Assembly: GCA_028281785.1 (NCBI GenBank)
Contig: JANQJG010000132.1
Coordinates: 1-59,844 of the forward strand
Length of the DNA stretch: 59,844 nucleotides
Source of the DNA: Rhodospirillales bacterium
GTDB taxonomy: Bacteria > Pseudomonadota > Alphaproteobacteria > Rhodospirillales > Shumkoniaceae
Reading direction: 5' to 3'
Shown: one piece after another, positions 30,957-41,196 of the stretch
Layout of the letters: every line of letters begins with the position of its first letter
Position numbering within the stretch: position 1 is the stretch's first letter
Notes under the pieces: generated by a model
Database searches by the model: none
What the model was told of the DNA's origin: nothing
Seen by the model: the letters and a program-made list of their open reading frames with translations, nothing else
Position numbers and translations under genes: made by a program

Positions 30957-31229
30957 TTAGTTCACGGCGTCTTTCAGACCCTTACCTGCCTTGAATTTAG
31001 GTTGTTTCGAGGCGGGAATTTGGATCGTCGCACCCGTCCGCGGGTTGCGGCCTGTCGTGGCCGCGCGGTGGGCAACACTAAAGGTCCCAAACCCCACGAG
31101 ACGGACTTCTTGGCCCTTTTTCAGGGCGTCGGCGATGGCGCTGAATACACTATCTACGGCCTTCGCGGCATCCGCTTTGGAAATGCCGGCACTGCCCGCG
31201 ACGGTGGCAACAAGATCATTCTTGTTCAA
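30957..31229 (-). CDS. hup: DNA-binding protein HU
   Basis: A 90-residue HU/IHF-family nucleoid protein. It has the N-terminal dimerisation helices (MNKNDLVATVAGSAGISKADA), the signature VRLVGFGTFSVAHRAATTGRNPRTG on the DNA-binding arm, and a KPKFKAGKGLKDAVN tail that is typical of HU, not IHF. The family start is encoded by TTG (31227-31229) with AGGGGGG upstream, so translation may be moderated. It follows lon on the same strand, a common order; it has its own terminator. Confidence 0.96.
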   Translation of the reverse strand: MNKNDLVATVAGSAGISKADAAKAVDSVFSAIADALKKGQEVRLVGFGTFSVAHRAATTGRNPRTGATIQIPASKQPKFKAGKGLKDAVN

Positions 31230-31632
31230 CTCAGGGCCCCCCTCTTCTGGCTATTCAATCGAAAGACTATAATCGCGACACTCAAGCGAAACCTGTGCTA
31301 AGGATCACAGTCTAAATCGGACTTGACTGCATCGTCAATCCGAGAACCGCTGTTTTCCCCAGGTTTCAGCGCGTTCGAATACGCTGCTTGGCGTCCAATT
31401 GCAAGAGTCATTGGAAGAACCCGAAAAGCTTTTTTTTGCACGAACACCCGTAATACGGGATAGTTGCCCCGTCCAAGAACAGGAGGGCGGTCACCGTGAC
31501 AAGTCGCGGATACGTCCGCTACCTGGGCGAGAGCACCCCTCTATGGGCTCTGTTACGCTCGCGCCGGAGCGATTTGCGTTCCGGGCCGGAAACAGACGCA
31601 ACGCGGGTGCACGTATCTCAAAAAAAGCGTGC
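31230..31632. other. Intergenic region between lon and hup, no gene seen
   Basis: These 403 bases lie downstream of the lon stop and upstream of hup (both minus strand). I see no convincing gene; short frames here lack protein character. It should contain the hup promoter; there is a TATAGT-like hexamer near 31267-31272 but no good -35 partner. A run of eight T on the plus strand near 31430 is the most AT-rich part. Confidence 0.45.
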
Positions 31633-34044
31633 TCAATGGGTCACAACGCCGCTGACATCCTCGTCTTCGGAACCCGACCCGCCAAGATTCGCCGCTTCGG
31701 CAGCCGCCTCATCGTCCTCGTCCCATTCGATCGGCGTAAGCGGCGTAACCAGCGCCTTTTCGAGCACCTCGTCGATATGAGACACCGTGACGATCGTGAG
31801 GTAACGCTTCACATTGTCGGGAATGTCGGCGAGATCCTTTTCATTGTCCTTTGGGATTAGGACCATCTTCAGTCCGCCGCGCAGTGCCGCTAGAAGCTTC
31901 TCTTTCAGGCCACCAATGGGCAGCACGCGGCCGCGAAGCGTAATCTCACCGGTCATCGCGACATCCCGCCGCACGGCAATCCCCGTCAGCACCGAGACGA
32001 TGGACGTTACCATGGCAACCCCTGCCGACGGCCCATCCTTGGGAATCGCGCCTTCAGGGACGTGAACGTGGATGTCCTTCTTGGTGAAAATCACCGGTTT
32101 GACACCGTATTGGATGGCCCGCGCCTGAACGAACGATTTGGCCGCCTGGATCGACTCCTGCATGACGGACCCCAGCTTACCCGTGATCGTCATGCGGCCC
32201 TTTCCGGGGACCATCAGCGCCTCGATCGACAACAGATCACCGCCGACCTCGGTCCAGGCCAAACCCGTCGTGATCCCGACCAGGTCTTCCGCTTCCACCT
32301 CACCAAACCGATGCCGGCGGACGCCGAGATAGGTCTGAAGATTACGCCGCGTCACCTGGACACGTTCCTTGGTGCCCATCATGATCTCTTTGATGGCCTT
32401 ACGGGCCAGGCTGGCGATCTCGCGCTCCAGGTTCCGGACCCCCGCCTCGCGGGTGTAGTACCGAATGATATCGCGCAGACATTCGTCGGAAATGGACCAC
32501 TCGTCATCCTTCAGACCATGCGCTTCCCTCTGCTTCAGGATGAGGTGGCGCTTGGCGATTTCCAGCTTTTCGTCTTCGGTGTAGCCGGGAATTCGGATGA
32601 TCTCCATCCGGTCGAGCAATGGCGGAGGCATGTTCATGGTGTTGGCGGTCGTCACGAACAGGACGTCCGACAGGTCGTAGTCGACCTCCAGATAATGATC
32701 GTTGAAGGTCGAATTCTGTTCCGGGTCGAGCACTTCGAGCAGCGCCGAGGCCGGATCCCCGCGCCAGTCCTGACCGATCTTGTCCACCTCGTCGAGAAGG
32801 AAAAGCGGATTGGACGCCTTGGCCTTTTTCATGGCCTGGATGATCTTGCCCGGCATCGAGCCGATATAGGTGCGCCGGTGGCCGCGAACCTCGGACTCGT
32901 CGCGCACACCGCCAAGCGACATACGGACGAAGTTGCGCCCCGTGGCCCGGGCGATCGAGTGGCCAAGCGAGGTTTTGCCAACGCCCGGCGGTCCCACGAG
33001 ACAGAGGATCGGGCCACGTACCTTATTGGTGCGCTGCTGCACCGCCAGGTATTCGAGAATCCGCTCCTTGACCTTCTCGAGCCCATAGTGATCGTTGTCG
33101 AGAATCTCTTGAGCGAGCCGGATGTCCTTCTTGACCTTCGTCCGCTTCTTCCACGGAATGCTGAGAAGCCAGTCGAGATAGTTGCGAACAACCGTCGCCT
33201 CCGCCGACATCGGACTCATGGACCGGAGCTTCTTGAGCTCCGCCAGCGCCTTGTCGCGAGCCTCCTTGCTCAGGCGGGTGCGCTTGATTCGCTCCTCCAG
33301 CTCCGCCGCCTCGTCGCGGCCGTCTTCGGTTTCGCCCAGCTCCTTCTGGATCGCTTTGAGCTGCTCGTTCAAGTAGTACTCACGTTGCGTCTTTTCCATT
33401 TGGCGCTTGACGCGGTTGCGGATCTTCTTTTCCACCTGAAGCACGCCGATCTCGGATTCCATATGCGAATAGACGCGCTCGAGCCGCTCGGAAACCGTCT
33501 CGATCTCCAGAAGCTCCTGTTTTTCGGAAATCTTGAGGGCGAGATGTGAGGCGATCGTATCCGCCAGCTTGCCGGCATCTTCGATCTGATTGATCGAGAC
33601 CAGCACCTCGGGCGGGATCTTCTTGTTGAGGCGAATATACTGCTCGAACTGGGCCACCACCGAACGGGCGAGGGCCTCCAGTTCCTGTCCGTCGCCGAGA
33701 TCCTCGTCAATGATCTGCACATGCGCCTGGAAAAAGGACGGATTGTCGGCGAACTCGGAGACACGCGCGCGCCGACCGCCCTCGACCAGCACCTTGACCG
33801 TTCCGTCAGGCAGCTTGAGCAGCTGCAGGACCGTCGAGACCGTGCCTACCTGATAGATGTCGGCCGTGCTCGGGTCGTCCTGGGCAGCGTTTTTCTGCGC
33901 CACAAGAAGGATTTGCTTATCGTTCTTCATAACGTCTTCGAGGGCGTGAACAGACCGTTCGCGACCGACGAAGAGCGGCACGATCATGTGCGGAAAGACG
34001 ACGATGTCACGCAGAGGGAGAACCGGGTAGAGATCGTCCTGCAT
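31633..34044 (-). CDS. lon: ATP-dependent protease La (Lon)
   Basis: An 803-residue LonA protease that degrades misfolded and regulatory proteins in the cytoplasm. The order is an N-terminal substrate-binding domain (to about 200), a coiled coil (about 200-270), the AAA+ module with Walker A GPPGVGKT (351-358) and LLDEVDKIG as Walker B, and the protease domain with catalytic S673 in [11 protein letters not shown] and K716 in GGLKEKLL. The acidic C-terminal tail is usual in Alphaproteobacteria. A heat-shock-type promoter lies in the 151-base gap after clpX. Confidence 0.98.
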   Translation of the reverse strand: MQDDLYPVLPLRDIVVFPHMIVPLFVGRERSVHALEDVMKNDKQILLVAQKNAAQDDPSTADIYQVGTVSTVLQLLKLPDGTVKVLVEGGRRARVSEFADNPSFFQAHVQIIDEDLGDGQELEALARSVVAQFEQYIRLNKKIPPEVLVSINQIEDAGKLADTIASHLALKISEKQELLEIETVSERLERVYSHMESEIGVLQVEKKIRNRVKRQMEKTQREYYLNEQLKAIQKELGETEDGRDEAAELEERIKRTRLSKEARDKALAELKKLRSMSPMSAEATVVRNYLDWLLSIPWKKRTKVKKDIRLAQEILDNDHYGLEKVKERILEYLAVQQRTNKVRGPILCLVGPPGVGKTSLGHSIARATGRNFVRMSLGGVRDESEVRGHRRTYIGSMPGKIIQAMKKAKASNPLFLLDEVDKIGQDWRGDPASALLEVLDPEQNSTFNDHYLEVDYDLSDVLFVTTANTMNMPPPLLDRMEIIRIPGYTEDEKLEIAKRHLILKQREAHGLKDDEWSISDECLRDIIRYYTREAGVRNLEREIASLARKAIKEIMMGTKERVQVTRRNLQTYLGVRRHRFGEVEAEDLVGITTGLAWTEVGGDLLSIEALMVPGKGRMTITGKLGSVMQESIQAAKSFVQARAIQYGVKPVIFTKKDIHVHVPEGAIPKDGPSAGVAMVTSIVSVLTGIAVRRDVAMTGEITLRGRVLPIGGLKEKLLAALRGGLKMVLIPKDNEKDLADIPDNVKRYLTIVTVSHIDEVLEKALVTPLTPIEWDEDDEAAAEAANLGGSGSEDEDVSGVVTH

Positions 34045-34128
34045 GATGATATTCCTAGAAATGGATCGGCGCTAGAACGCCTGAGATTCGCCAGAATGTA
34101 CGAATGTGGAGCGAACCGGACCACTCAG

Positions 34129-34157
34129 AGATGGGTCACCCGGGAAACCGCGTCAAG
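34129..34157 (-). promoter_or_regulatory. Putative sigma-32 heat-shock promoter for lon
   Basis: On the minus strand CTTGACG is followed after 14 bases by ACCCATCT, close to the sigma-32 consensus CTTGAAA-N14-CCCCATNT. It lies about 85 bases before the lon ATG, inside the clpX-lon gap, and would let lon be induced separately from clpPX. Confidence 0.72.
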
Positions 34158-34195
34158 TAACCCAAAAAACGAGGGAATCCCAAAAGCCTGGCGAC

Positions 34196-35488
34196 TCAAG
34201 CGCTGGTTTCGATGTCGTCTCGGCGATCGGCATAGATATAGAGGGGGCTCGCCCGGCTCTCGGCGACCTCACGGTTAATGACGACCTCCTCGACCCCGTT
34301 CAGGGCCGGCAATTCAAACATCGTATCGAGAAGGATGGACTCGAGTATGGAGCGGAGCCCCCTTGCGCCGGTCTTGCGCTTGATTGCCTTGCGGGCGATC
34401 GCCTCCAGGGCGCCCTTAGAGAAAGAAAGACGAACACTCTCCATATCGAACAGCTGCTGATACTGCTTGACCAGCGCGTTTTTTGGCCGAGTCAGGATAT
34501 CGATCATCGCCTGCTCGTCCAGATCGTCGAGGGTGGCAATGACCGGAAGACGGCCGACGAACTCTGGAATCAGGCCGAATTTCAAAAGGTCCTCGGGCTC
34601 GACCTCACGCAAGATTTCGCCCGTCCGCCGTTCATCGGGCGCACGTACGTCGGCTCCGAAGCCGATGGAGGTGCCCCGCCCCCTCGACATGATGATCTTT
34701 TCAAGGCCCGCGAACGCGCCGCCGCAGATGAACAGCACGTTGGTCGTATCGACCTGAAGGAACTCCTGCTGCGGATGCTTGCGGCCGCCCTGGGGCGGAA
34801 CGCTGGCAATCGTCCCCTCCATGATCTTCAGAAGAGCCTGCTGAACACCCTCGCCCGAGACGTCGCGTGTGATCGAGGGGTTGTCGGATTTGCGGGAGAT
34901 CTTGTCGACCTCGTCGATGTAAACGATACCGCGCTGGGCCCGTTCCACATTGTAGTCGGCCGACTGCAGCAACTTGAGGATGATGTTCTCGACATCCTCG
35001 CCGACATAGCCGGCCTCGGTAAGCGTCGTGGCATCGGCCATGGTAAACGGAACATCGAGAATCCGGGCCAAGGTCTGCGCCAGAAGGGTCTTGCCGCTAC
35101 CTGTCGGGCCCACCAGAAGAATGTTCGACTTCGCGAGCTCGACCTCGCTGCCCTTGTTGGACAGTCCCGAGTCGCCCCCCTTTGTGCCGTGCGCCAGTCT
35201 CTTGTAATGATTATGCACCGCGACGGACAGAACGCGCTTGGCGAAATCCTGCCCGATCACGTAGTCCATGAGCACCTCGCAAATCTCGCGCGGAGTCGGA
35301 ACGCCATCTCGCGAGCGCACGAGGTTGGTCTTGTGCTCTTCGCGAATGATATCCATGCAGAGCTCGACGCATTCGTCACAGATGAACACGGTCGGGCCCG
35401 CAATAAGCTTGTGAACTTCGTGCTGGCTTTTTCCGCAGAAAGAGCAATACAGCGTACTCTTTGAGTCGCCGCCCGAAGATTTGCTCAT
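34196..35488 (-). CDS. clpX: ATP-dependent Clp protease ATP-binding subunit ClpX
   Basis: A 430-residue AAA+ unfoldase. The N-terminal zinc-binding domain has C15-x2-C18 and C37-x2-C40, Walker A is GPTGSGKT (127-134), the pore loop region is [10 protein letters not shown], and Walker B is [10 protein letters not shown]. The ClpP-docking IGF-type loop is present as IGFGAD. I use ATG 35488 ([10 protein letters not shown]); 21 more codons are open upstream. The 230-base gap to clpP suggests its own promoter (a TTGACA is present on the minus strand near 35630); I see no gene in that gap. Confidence 0.97.
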   Translation of the reverse strand: MSKSSGGDSKSTLYCSFCGKSQHEVHKLIAGPTVFICDECVELCMDIIREEHKTNLVRSRDGVPTPREICEVLMDYVIGQDFAKRVLSVAVHNHYKRLAHGTKGGDSGLSNKGSEVELAKSNILLVGPTGSGKTLLAQTLARILDVPFTMADATTLTEAGYVGEDVENIILKLLQSADYNVERAQRGIVYIDEVDKISRKSDNPSITRDVSGEGVQQALLKIMEGTIASVPPQGGRKHPQQEFLQVDTTNVLFICGGAFAGLEKIIMSRGRGTSIGFGADVRAPDERRTGEILREVEPEDLLKFGLIPEFVGRLPVIATLDDLDEQAMIDILTRPKNALVKQYQQLFDMESVRLSFSKGALEAIARKAIKRKTGARGLRSILESILLDTMFELPALNGVEEVVINREVAESRASPLYIYADRRDDIETSA

Positions 35489-35718
35489 TGGCTCTCCGTT
35501 AGCAATGCCGGCTCGCTGGTCATATGTTAGCCGCTCGCAACGCGCGGGCACAATCCAAAATGCTCAAGCCCGCGCGCTGGCGCGCGTTTTCGAGAGGAAC
35601 CACCCGGTCAAATCAGAGTTCCGTGGGCCTTTGTCAACCGCGCGCTTCCCAAGGGGTAGAAATCACACGGTCTCTTAACATCACGTCAACCGTCGGAGAG
35701 CCCGCGACTAGACGGGGC

Positions 35719-36372
35719 TCACCCGTCGCCGCCTGACGCCTCGTCCTTCTCCCCCTTCGGTATCGGGCGGCTTTCAACCACCTCGTCGACCAAGCCGAAA
35801 TCCTTGGATTCTTCCGGGGACATGAACCGATCCCGGTCCAGCGCCTGCTCGATCACATCCAGCGGCTGTCCGGTGTGGCGCATATATATCTCGTTCAGGC
35901 GGTCGCGGGTTTTCAGTATCTCCCGGGCGTGAATCTCGATATCGGCGGCCGGGCCCTGAGTCCCGCCCGAGGGCTGGTGAATCATGATACGCGAGTTGGG
36001 CAAAGCGAACCGCTTCCCTTTGCTGCCGGCAGCCAGCAGCAACGATCCCATCGAGGCCGCGAATCCGATGCAGACCGTGGAGACGGCGGGGCGGATATAC
36101 TGCATCGTGTCGTATATGGCGAGCCCAGCAGTTACCGAGCCTCCCGGCGAGTTGATGTAGAACGCGATGTCCTTGGTGGGATTCTCGGATTCCAGGAACA
36201 GCAGCTGAGCCGCGACGAGGCTGGCAACATGGTCGTTGACGGGGCCCGTGAGAAAGATGATGCGGTCTTTCAGCAGGCGCGAGTAGATATCATACGCGCG
36301 CTCACCTCGATTGGTGGTCTCGACCACCATCGGGATCAACTGGCTCGTAACCGTATCGACCGGCTGGGTCAT
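35719..36372 (-). CDS. clpP: ATP-dependent Clp protease proteolytic subunit
   Basis: A 217-residue serine protease of the ClpXP complex. The catalytic triad is visible: S107 in GFAASMGS, H132 in MIHQPSGG and D181 in [11 protein letters not shown]. The axial-loop region [19 protein letters not shown] and the INSPGGSV signature are intact. The ATG at 36372 gives the usual [18 protein letters not shown] start. It lies 61 bases after tig, in the conserved tig-clpP-clpX-lon order. Confidence 0.97.
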   Translation of the reverse strand: MTQPVDTVTSQLIPMVVETTNRGERAYDIYSRLLKDRIIFLTGPVNDHVASLVAAQLLFLESENPTKDIAFYINSPGGSVTAGLAIYDTMQYIRPAVSTVCIGFAASMGSLLLAAGSKGKRFALPNSRIMIHQPSGGTQGPAADIEIHAREILKTRDRLNEIYMRHTGQPLDVIEQALDRDRFMSPEESKDFGLVDEVVESRPIPKGEKDEASGGDG

Positions 36373-36433
36373 CGGGGGCTTTTCCTTCCTTTCACGGGGA
36401 CTTCGGGATCCAGCGGAAACGGGTTCCAAGAAC

Positions 36434-37819
36434 TCACTCGGACGCCGTGTCCGATTTGGGTTGTGATTCCGGCTCGCCCTTACCGGCCTCTTCGGCGTCG
36501 GGGTCGCGCAACAGCTCCTCGGGGGAGACCTTCTTTTCGGAAACGCTCGCCATCTCGAGAATGAAGTCCACCACCCGCTCCTCGAGAATGGGCGCGCGCA
36601 GCGAGTTCATCGCCTCGGGATGGCTTCTATAGTGCTCGACCACCTTCTGCTCCTGCCCCGGAAAACGGCGGGCCTCCGACATGACGGCACGATTGAGGTC
36701 GTCCTGGGTAACCTGGATATTGTTGCTCCGGCCCACCTCCGCCAGAACGAGGCCCAGACGCATGCGCCGTTCCGCGATCTGTCTCAGATCAGCCTTGATC
36801 TCATCCTCGCTCTTCTCCCCGTACTCCGCCTTGACGGCATCGGGATTACGCTCTTTTTCCGCCTCGAACTGAGCCCAGATCCCCTCGAATTCCTGCTCCA
36901 TCAGTCCGCTGGGTACGGCGAAGTCATAGTGTTTCGCGAGCTCGTCAAGCAGCGCCCTTTTCAGGCGCAAGCGTGACAGCTCCCGGAACTCTCTCTCACG
37001 CTCGTCCCGGATGGCCTGCTTGAGGGCATCAAGGGTCTCGAGACCGAGCTTTTTCGCCAACTCGTCGTCGATCGCGGCCGCTTTCGAGCTCCGCAGCTCC
37101 TTGACATCGACTTCGAAAACAGCGTCCTTGCCGGCCAATTCCGAGGCCCCGTAAGTTTCCGGAAATGTCACCTTCACGTCGACATGGTCGCCGGCCTTGG
37201 CGCCGATCAACTGATCCTCAAAGCCGGGAATGAAGCTCCCGGAGCCGAGATCGAGTTCGTAGCCCTCGGCCTTACCGCCCGCGAACTCCTCGCCGTCGAT
37301 CTTTCCGACGAAGTCGATCAAGACGATGTCGCCCTTCTCGGAAGGGCGCGCCTCCGCCAACGGTTCGGTGCTGCGGTTCGCCTCGGCAATGCGGGTGAGC
37401 GCTTCCTCGATTTCCGTATCCGGCACTTCCGCCGTCAGCCTCTCGAGTTCGATCTTGGCAAAGTCCGGGAGCTCGACTTCCGGCAGCACTTCGACCGCCA
37501 TCGTGTACTCCAGATCCGCCCCCTCCTCGAAAGAGGTGATCTCGATCTTGGGCTCCATGGCCGGGCGCATGCCGCGGTCGGTCATGGCCTTCTGCGTGGA
37601 TTCCGAGACCGTCTTCTCCAGAACCTCGCCCATGACCGCGGGCCCGAACCGCTTGCGCAGCAGCGCCACCGGCACCTTTCCCGGCCGGAAACCGGGCAAC
37701 CGCACGGTCCGCGAAAGCTCGCCCAGGCGCTTAGAGATCTGCTCCTCGATATCGGCAGCGGGAACGACGATCTTGAAATCCCGCTTCAAACCCTCGTTGT
37801 TCGTTTCAATGACTTGCAT
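36434..37819 (-). CDS. tig: Trigger factor
   Basis: A 461-residue ribosome-associated chaperone. The N-terminal ribosome-binding domain has the signature GFRPGKVP (about 44-51). The FKBP-type prolyl isomerase domain spans about 150-240 ([20 protein letters not shown] and [15 protein letters not shown]). The helical C-terminal domain follows, ending in an acidic tail. It binds nascent chains at the ribosome exit. First gene of the tig-clpP-clpX-lon cluster, downstream of tRNA-Leu. Confidence 0.97.
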   Translation of the reverse strand: MQVIETNNEGLKRDFKIVVPAADIEEQISKRLGELSRTVRLPGFRPGKVPVALLRKRFGPAVMGEVLEKTVSESTQKAMTDRGMRPAMEPKIEITSFEEGADLEYTMAVEVLPEVELPDFAKIELERLTAEVPDTEIEEALTRIAEANRSTEPLAEARPSEKGDIVLIDFVGKIDGEEFAGGKAEGYELDLGSGSFIPGFEDQLIGAKAGDHVDVKVTFPETYGASELAGKDAVFEVDVKELRSSKAAAIDDELAKKLGLETLDALKQAIRDEREREFRELSRLRLKRALLDELAKHYDFAVPSGLMEQEFEGIWAQFEAEKERNPDAVKAEYGEKSEDEIKADLRQIAERRMRLGLVLAEVGRSNNIQVTQDDLNRAVMSEARRFPGQEQKVVEHYRSHPEAMNSLRAPILEERVVDFILEMASVSEKKVSPEELLRDPDAEEAGKGEPESQPKSDTASE

Positions 37820-37911
37820 CGACTGTCCTATCCGGATTTCCGGTCATCAGGCCGCAGCCCGCCGGAGGCGAAGGCGGGAGTTATCCGACCCGTCAGTGAT
37901 GGATGGAGATC

Positions 37912-37996
37912 TGGTGCGGGCGGAGGGACTTGAACCCCCACGACTTGCGTCACAGGTACCTAAAACCTGCGTGTCTACCAATTCCACCACGCCCGC
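37912..37996 (-). tRNA. tRNA-Leu (TAG)
   Basis: An 85-nt class II tRNA on the minus strand. The acceptor stem GCGGGCG pairs with CGCCCGC, the anticodon loop TTTAGGT sits between CAGGT and ACCTG (anticodon TAG), there is a long variable arm, and ACCA is encoded. Confidence 0.96.
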
Positions 37997-38076
37997 CGCA
38001 GCCCCAGAATATCGGGCGGGGCGCCAATCTATACGATTGCACGTCCCTGTCAATGTCGGGGCCATGCCCACGAATA

Positions 38077-39504
38077 TCACCCTTTCGCGAGGGACTTCGT
38101 GGTCGATGACGCGGCGATTTCGCCCGATCCCGTATAGGCCTCGTGGTTGTTATCGATCTCCCCGAGTTTGTAGAGATAGTTGATCATCATCCCGGCCGAG
38201 CGCTCGATGCCGGCGGCCGAGGTATCGGCCAACCAGTTCAAACGCTCCATGCGCGCTCCATTGGTGAGGTGGAAATGGGCGACGGGGTCACGGGCCCGGC
38301 CGCCACGCCCCTTTTCGTTAAGAAGATAATGCGCGCAGAGACGCGTGAGCGGACCCTTCAACGCGTCGCGCAGCTGTTCCTCCGAATGCCAATTGCCCCG
38401 GTTTATCAAGGTCTTCAGCGTTCCCTTGGCGCCATGTGACTTGCCGGCCGCGGCGTTAAGGACCTTGCGCTCGTTGGCCTGGATCAGGCCGGGCGCGCCT
38501 TCGGCAAGCGCTTGATCAAGCCAGGTTCTAAAACCCGGGATCGGCGAGAGGGTCGCGAAGGTCTTCAGTCCCTTGAACTCCTGCGCGAGCTGGTCGACGA
38601 CCCGCTTGATCAGGAAGTTGCCGAAGCTGATTCCGGCCAAACCGCGCTGGGCATTCGAGATGGAGTAGAAGATCGCGGTATCCGCCGCTTGCGGATCCTG
38701 CACGGGCGCCTTCTCGTCCAGGAGCTTCTGGACGTTGTCGGCGAGACCGTTGACCAACGCCACCTCGACAAAGATCAGAGGCTCATCGGCCATTCGCGGA
38801 TGGAAGTAGGCGAAGCACCGGCGGTCCATGGCCAAGCGGTTCTTCAGGTCGTCCCAGCCACGGATCGCATGGACGGCCTCATAGGCGATGAGTTTCTCAA
38901 GAAGAACGCCGGTGGCCGAGTCCCAGGTGATCTGCTTCAATTCCAGCAGATCCACGTCGAACCACGCCGTTAGGAGTCCCTTGAGATCGTTTTCGATCGG
39001 TCGAAAGGCGGGATCCTGGCGGGACAGCGCCATGAGCTCAGCCCTCAGATCCACCAGGAACTTGATCCCGTCCGGCAAGGCATTGAATTGGGTCAGCAGG
39101 CGGACCCGTGGCGCTTCGAGGGCATTCCTCAGCTGCGCCTGAGCCGCATACCGTGCTTCCCTTCCCTCCGCCGCGCGAAGGGCCTCGACCGCGCTGTCGA
39201 CTGCACCGTCGTCGACGCCGAAATCCTCTACCAGAACCTGGAGAAATCGCTGTCGTCCCGTCTCGTCGAGGGCCAGATAGGCGCGTCCCAGGGCAGCCGC
39301 CCTCGCGCGTGCGGAGACCTCACCCCCGCGCGCCTCCAGGCAGGCGCGCATCTGCTCCCGCAGCCTCTCGACGTCCTCGTCCGGGAGGTGGGGCCGCATG
39401 CTTGCGGCCTCGGCGTCGTAAGCCGCACCCGCGATCCCTTGCCAGGCGATTCGGAGATTGCGCCATGTCCGATCAAGGAAGCCACGCTTTCTCAATTCAA
39501 CCAT
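38077..39504 (-). CDS. Malonyl-CoA decarboxylase
   Basis: A 475-residue protein recognisable as malonyl-CoA decarboxylase, which converts malonyl-CoA to acetyl-CoA and CO2. The N-terminal half is the helical domain; the C-terminal half is the GNAT-like catalytic domain. The conserved segment IFYSISNAQRGLAGI holds the catalytic Ser, and HFHLTNGA (410-417) holds the catalytic His. FGNFLIKRVVDQL and LSPIPGF are also conserved with the human enzyme. No malonyl-CoA synthetase or malonate transporter is nearby, so it may set malonyl-CoA levels and not serve malonate growth. It lies 35 bases after nnr. Confidence 0.94.
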   Translation of the reverse strand: MVELRKRGFLDRTWRNLRIAWQGIAGAAYDAEAASMRPHLPDEDVERLREQMRACLEARGGEVSARARAAALGRAYLALDETGRQRFLQVLVEDFGVDDGAVDSAVEALRAAEGREARYAAQAQLRNALEAPRVRLLTQFNALPDGIKFLVDLRAELMALSRQDPAFRPIENDLKGLLTAWFDVDLLELKQITWDSATGVLLEKLIAYEAVHAIRGWDDLKNRLAMDRRCFAYFHPRMADEPLIFVEVALVNGLADNVQKLLDEKAPVQDPQAADTAIFYSISNAQRGLAGISFGNFLIKRVVDQLAQEFKGLKTFATLSPIPGFRTWLDQALAEGAPGLIQANERKVLNAAAGKSHGAKGTLKTLINRGNWHSEEQLRDALKGPLTRLCAHYLLNEKGRGGRARDPVAHFHLTNGARMERLNWLADTSAAGIERSAGMMINYLYKLGEIDNNHEAYTGSGEIAASSTTKSLAKG

Positions 39505-39539
39505 ACGAGCCTACCTGAGCCTCACGGCCACAGCCGATA

Positions 39540-41039
39540 TTAACGTGCGCCGTCGGAAGTCGCGGCCGTCCCCACGCCATATTGCCGAAGGCGGCGAAGC
39601 ACCTTAGGCGTGCCCGCGGGAAGATCCTCGGCGATCAAGCCCGGTCCGAAATCGGCGGCGGCGGCTCCGTGCACCCAGACGCCCGCGCAGGCGGCGTCAA
39701 AGGCGTCCATGCCCTGGGCAAGAAGGCCGAGTATGAAACCGGCGAGCACGTCGCCGCTTCCGCCAGTGGCGAGGTCCGGCGGCGATGTGGCATCGATGGC
39801 GGCTCGGCCATCCGGGTCGGCGATCACCGTATCGCTTCCCTTTAGGATGACCACGGCTCCCGAACGCGCAGCCGCGGCGCGGGCGCGCGTGAGCTTGTCG
39901 CCTTCCTCGGTGAACACCCGCCGGAACTCCCCTTCATGCGGTGCCAGTACACAAGGCGACCGAATGGCCGAAAACAAATCCTCCGGTCCGTCGGCGAACA
40001 CGGTCAGAGCGTCGGCGTCGAGCACCGTGGCCTTGCCGCCATCGAGCGCGGCCAGGGCGCACCGGCGCGTTCCGTTCGTCACGCCGGCCCCGGGGCCGAC
40101 CAGGACCGCGTTTTTTCGCTCGTCTGACAGAAGCTCGACAAAGGCATCCGGATCGGCCAATGGCTTGACCAGCGTCCCAGGCATATCGGCGGCATAGATG
40201 GCGAAAGCCTCCGGGGCCGTGGCAATGGTTACGAGCCCGGCGCCGATTCGACGTGCCCCTCGGGCCGCCAGCCGGGCCGCCCCCGTCATCTCGCGGCCGC
40301 CGGCGATGACCGCATGTCCCCGCGTGTACTTGTTGCTGTCTGGCACCGGGAACGGGAATCGATCATGCCAGTTCGCCGGGCTGTTTTGCCGAATTTGAGG
40401 CCGTATCTCGTCCAAGACGGTGACAGGAATACCGATATCGACAACCGCCAGCTTTCCCACGCGCGATCGGCCCGGGAGCAGGAAATGGCCGGGCTTGGGT
40501 CGGAAAAAGGTGACCGTGAGCTGGGCCACGGGCGCCACCCCAAGTATTTCACCCGTATCCCCGTGGACACCGCTGGGCACATCGACGGCAAGACAATCGA
40601 GCCGCCTCGCGTTTATCTCCTCGACGACAGCGCGGGCCGGCCCCTTCAAAGCGCGGCCGAGGCCGGCCCCGAACAGCGCGTCGACCACGAGCCCACAGCC
40701 GTCGAGGACGTCCGGGCCGAGCGGCTCTACCGAGCCGCTCCACCTCCCGGCGTTAACGGCCGCGTCGCCCTTGAGGGCGTCCCATTTTCCCAGAAGGGCG
40801 ACACGCACGGGCCAACCCATGCCGAGCAGAATGCGCGCGACAACAAAACCGTCTCCACCGTTATTTCCGGGACCGCAAAGGACGGTAACGGGCCGGGGCG
40901 TCGGCCAGCGCCGGCAAAGCTCGCGGACGATGCCTCTTCCGGCCGCTTCCATGAGCTCCAGGCTGGGAATGCCGGATTTCGCGGCCGCAGCATCGGCCCG
41001 ATACATTTCGTCCACAGTGAGGAGGACGTCTTCTCCCAT
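39540..41039 (-). CDS. nnr: Bifunctional NAD(P)H-hydrate epimerase/dehydratase
   Basis: A 499-residue fusion that repairs damaged NAD(P)H hydrates. The N-terminal epimerase domain (about 1-215) has MEAAGRGIVREL, CGPGNNGGDGFVVARIL and VDALFGAGLGRALKGP. The C-terminal ribokinase-like ADP-dependent dehydratase (about 235-480) has GHAVIAGG, LVGPGAGVT, LDADAL, LAPHEGEFRR and PPDLATGGSGDVLAG. The order and length are the usual bacterial arrangement. It is divergently oriented to the amino-acid dehydrogenase upstream. Confidence 0.96.
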   Translation of the reverse strand: MGEDVLLTVDEMYRADAAAAKSGIPSLELMEAAGRGIVRELCRRWPTPRPVTVLCGPGNNGGDGFVVARILLGMGWPVRVALLGKWDALKGDAAVNAGRWSGSVEPLGPDVLDGCGLVVDALFGAGLGRALKGPARAVVEEINARRLDCLAVDVPSGVHGDTGEILGVAPVAQLTVTFFRPKPGHFLLPGRSRVGKLAVVDIGIPVTVLDEIRPQIRQNSPANWHDRFPFPVPDSNKYTRGHAVIAGGREMTGAARLAARGARRIGAGLVTIATAPEAFAIYAADMPGTLVKPLADPDAFVELLSDERKNAVLVGPGAGVTNGTRRCALAALDGGKATVLDADALTVFADGPEDLFSAIRSPCVLAPHEGEFRRVFTEEGDKLTRARAAAARSGAVVILKGSDTVIADPDGRAAIDATSPPDLATGGSGDVLAGFILGLLAQGMDAFDAACAGVWVHGAAAADFGPGLIAEDLPAGTPKVLRRLRQYGVGTAATSDGAR

Positions 41040-41196
41040 ATCGGCCTAATCTCTTGGTTTACCCGCAAAGACCGCCGAGCGCCCGGCCTAGTGTCTATCT
41101 CGCGGCCATTCGCGCTAGGCGTGTTGATGAGAGCCGATTATATAGGAAATAAGGCATGAACCCGAAGGCGCAATCTGAAGTCGGAGCGGGAGGAAG

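Noticed and set aside
32062-33549. 495-codon open frame opposite lon
   Set aside because: Same reason: antisense to a highly conserved gene with no independent support.
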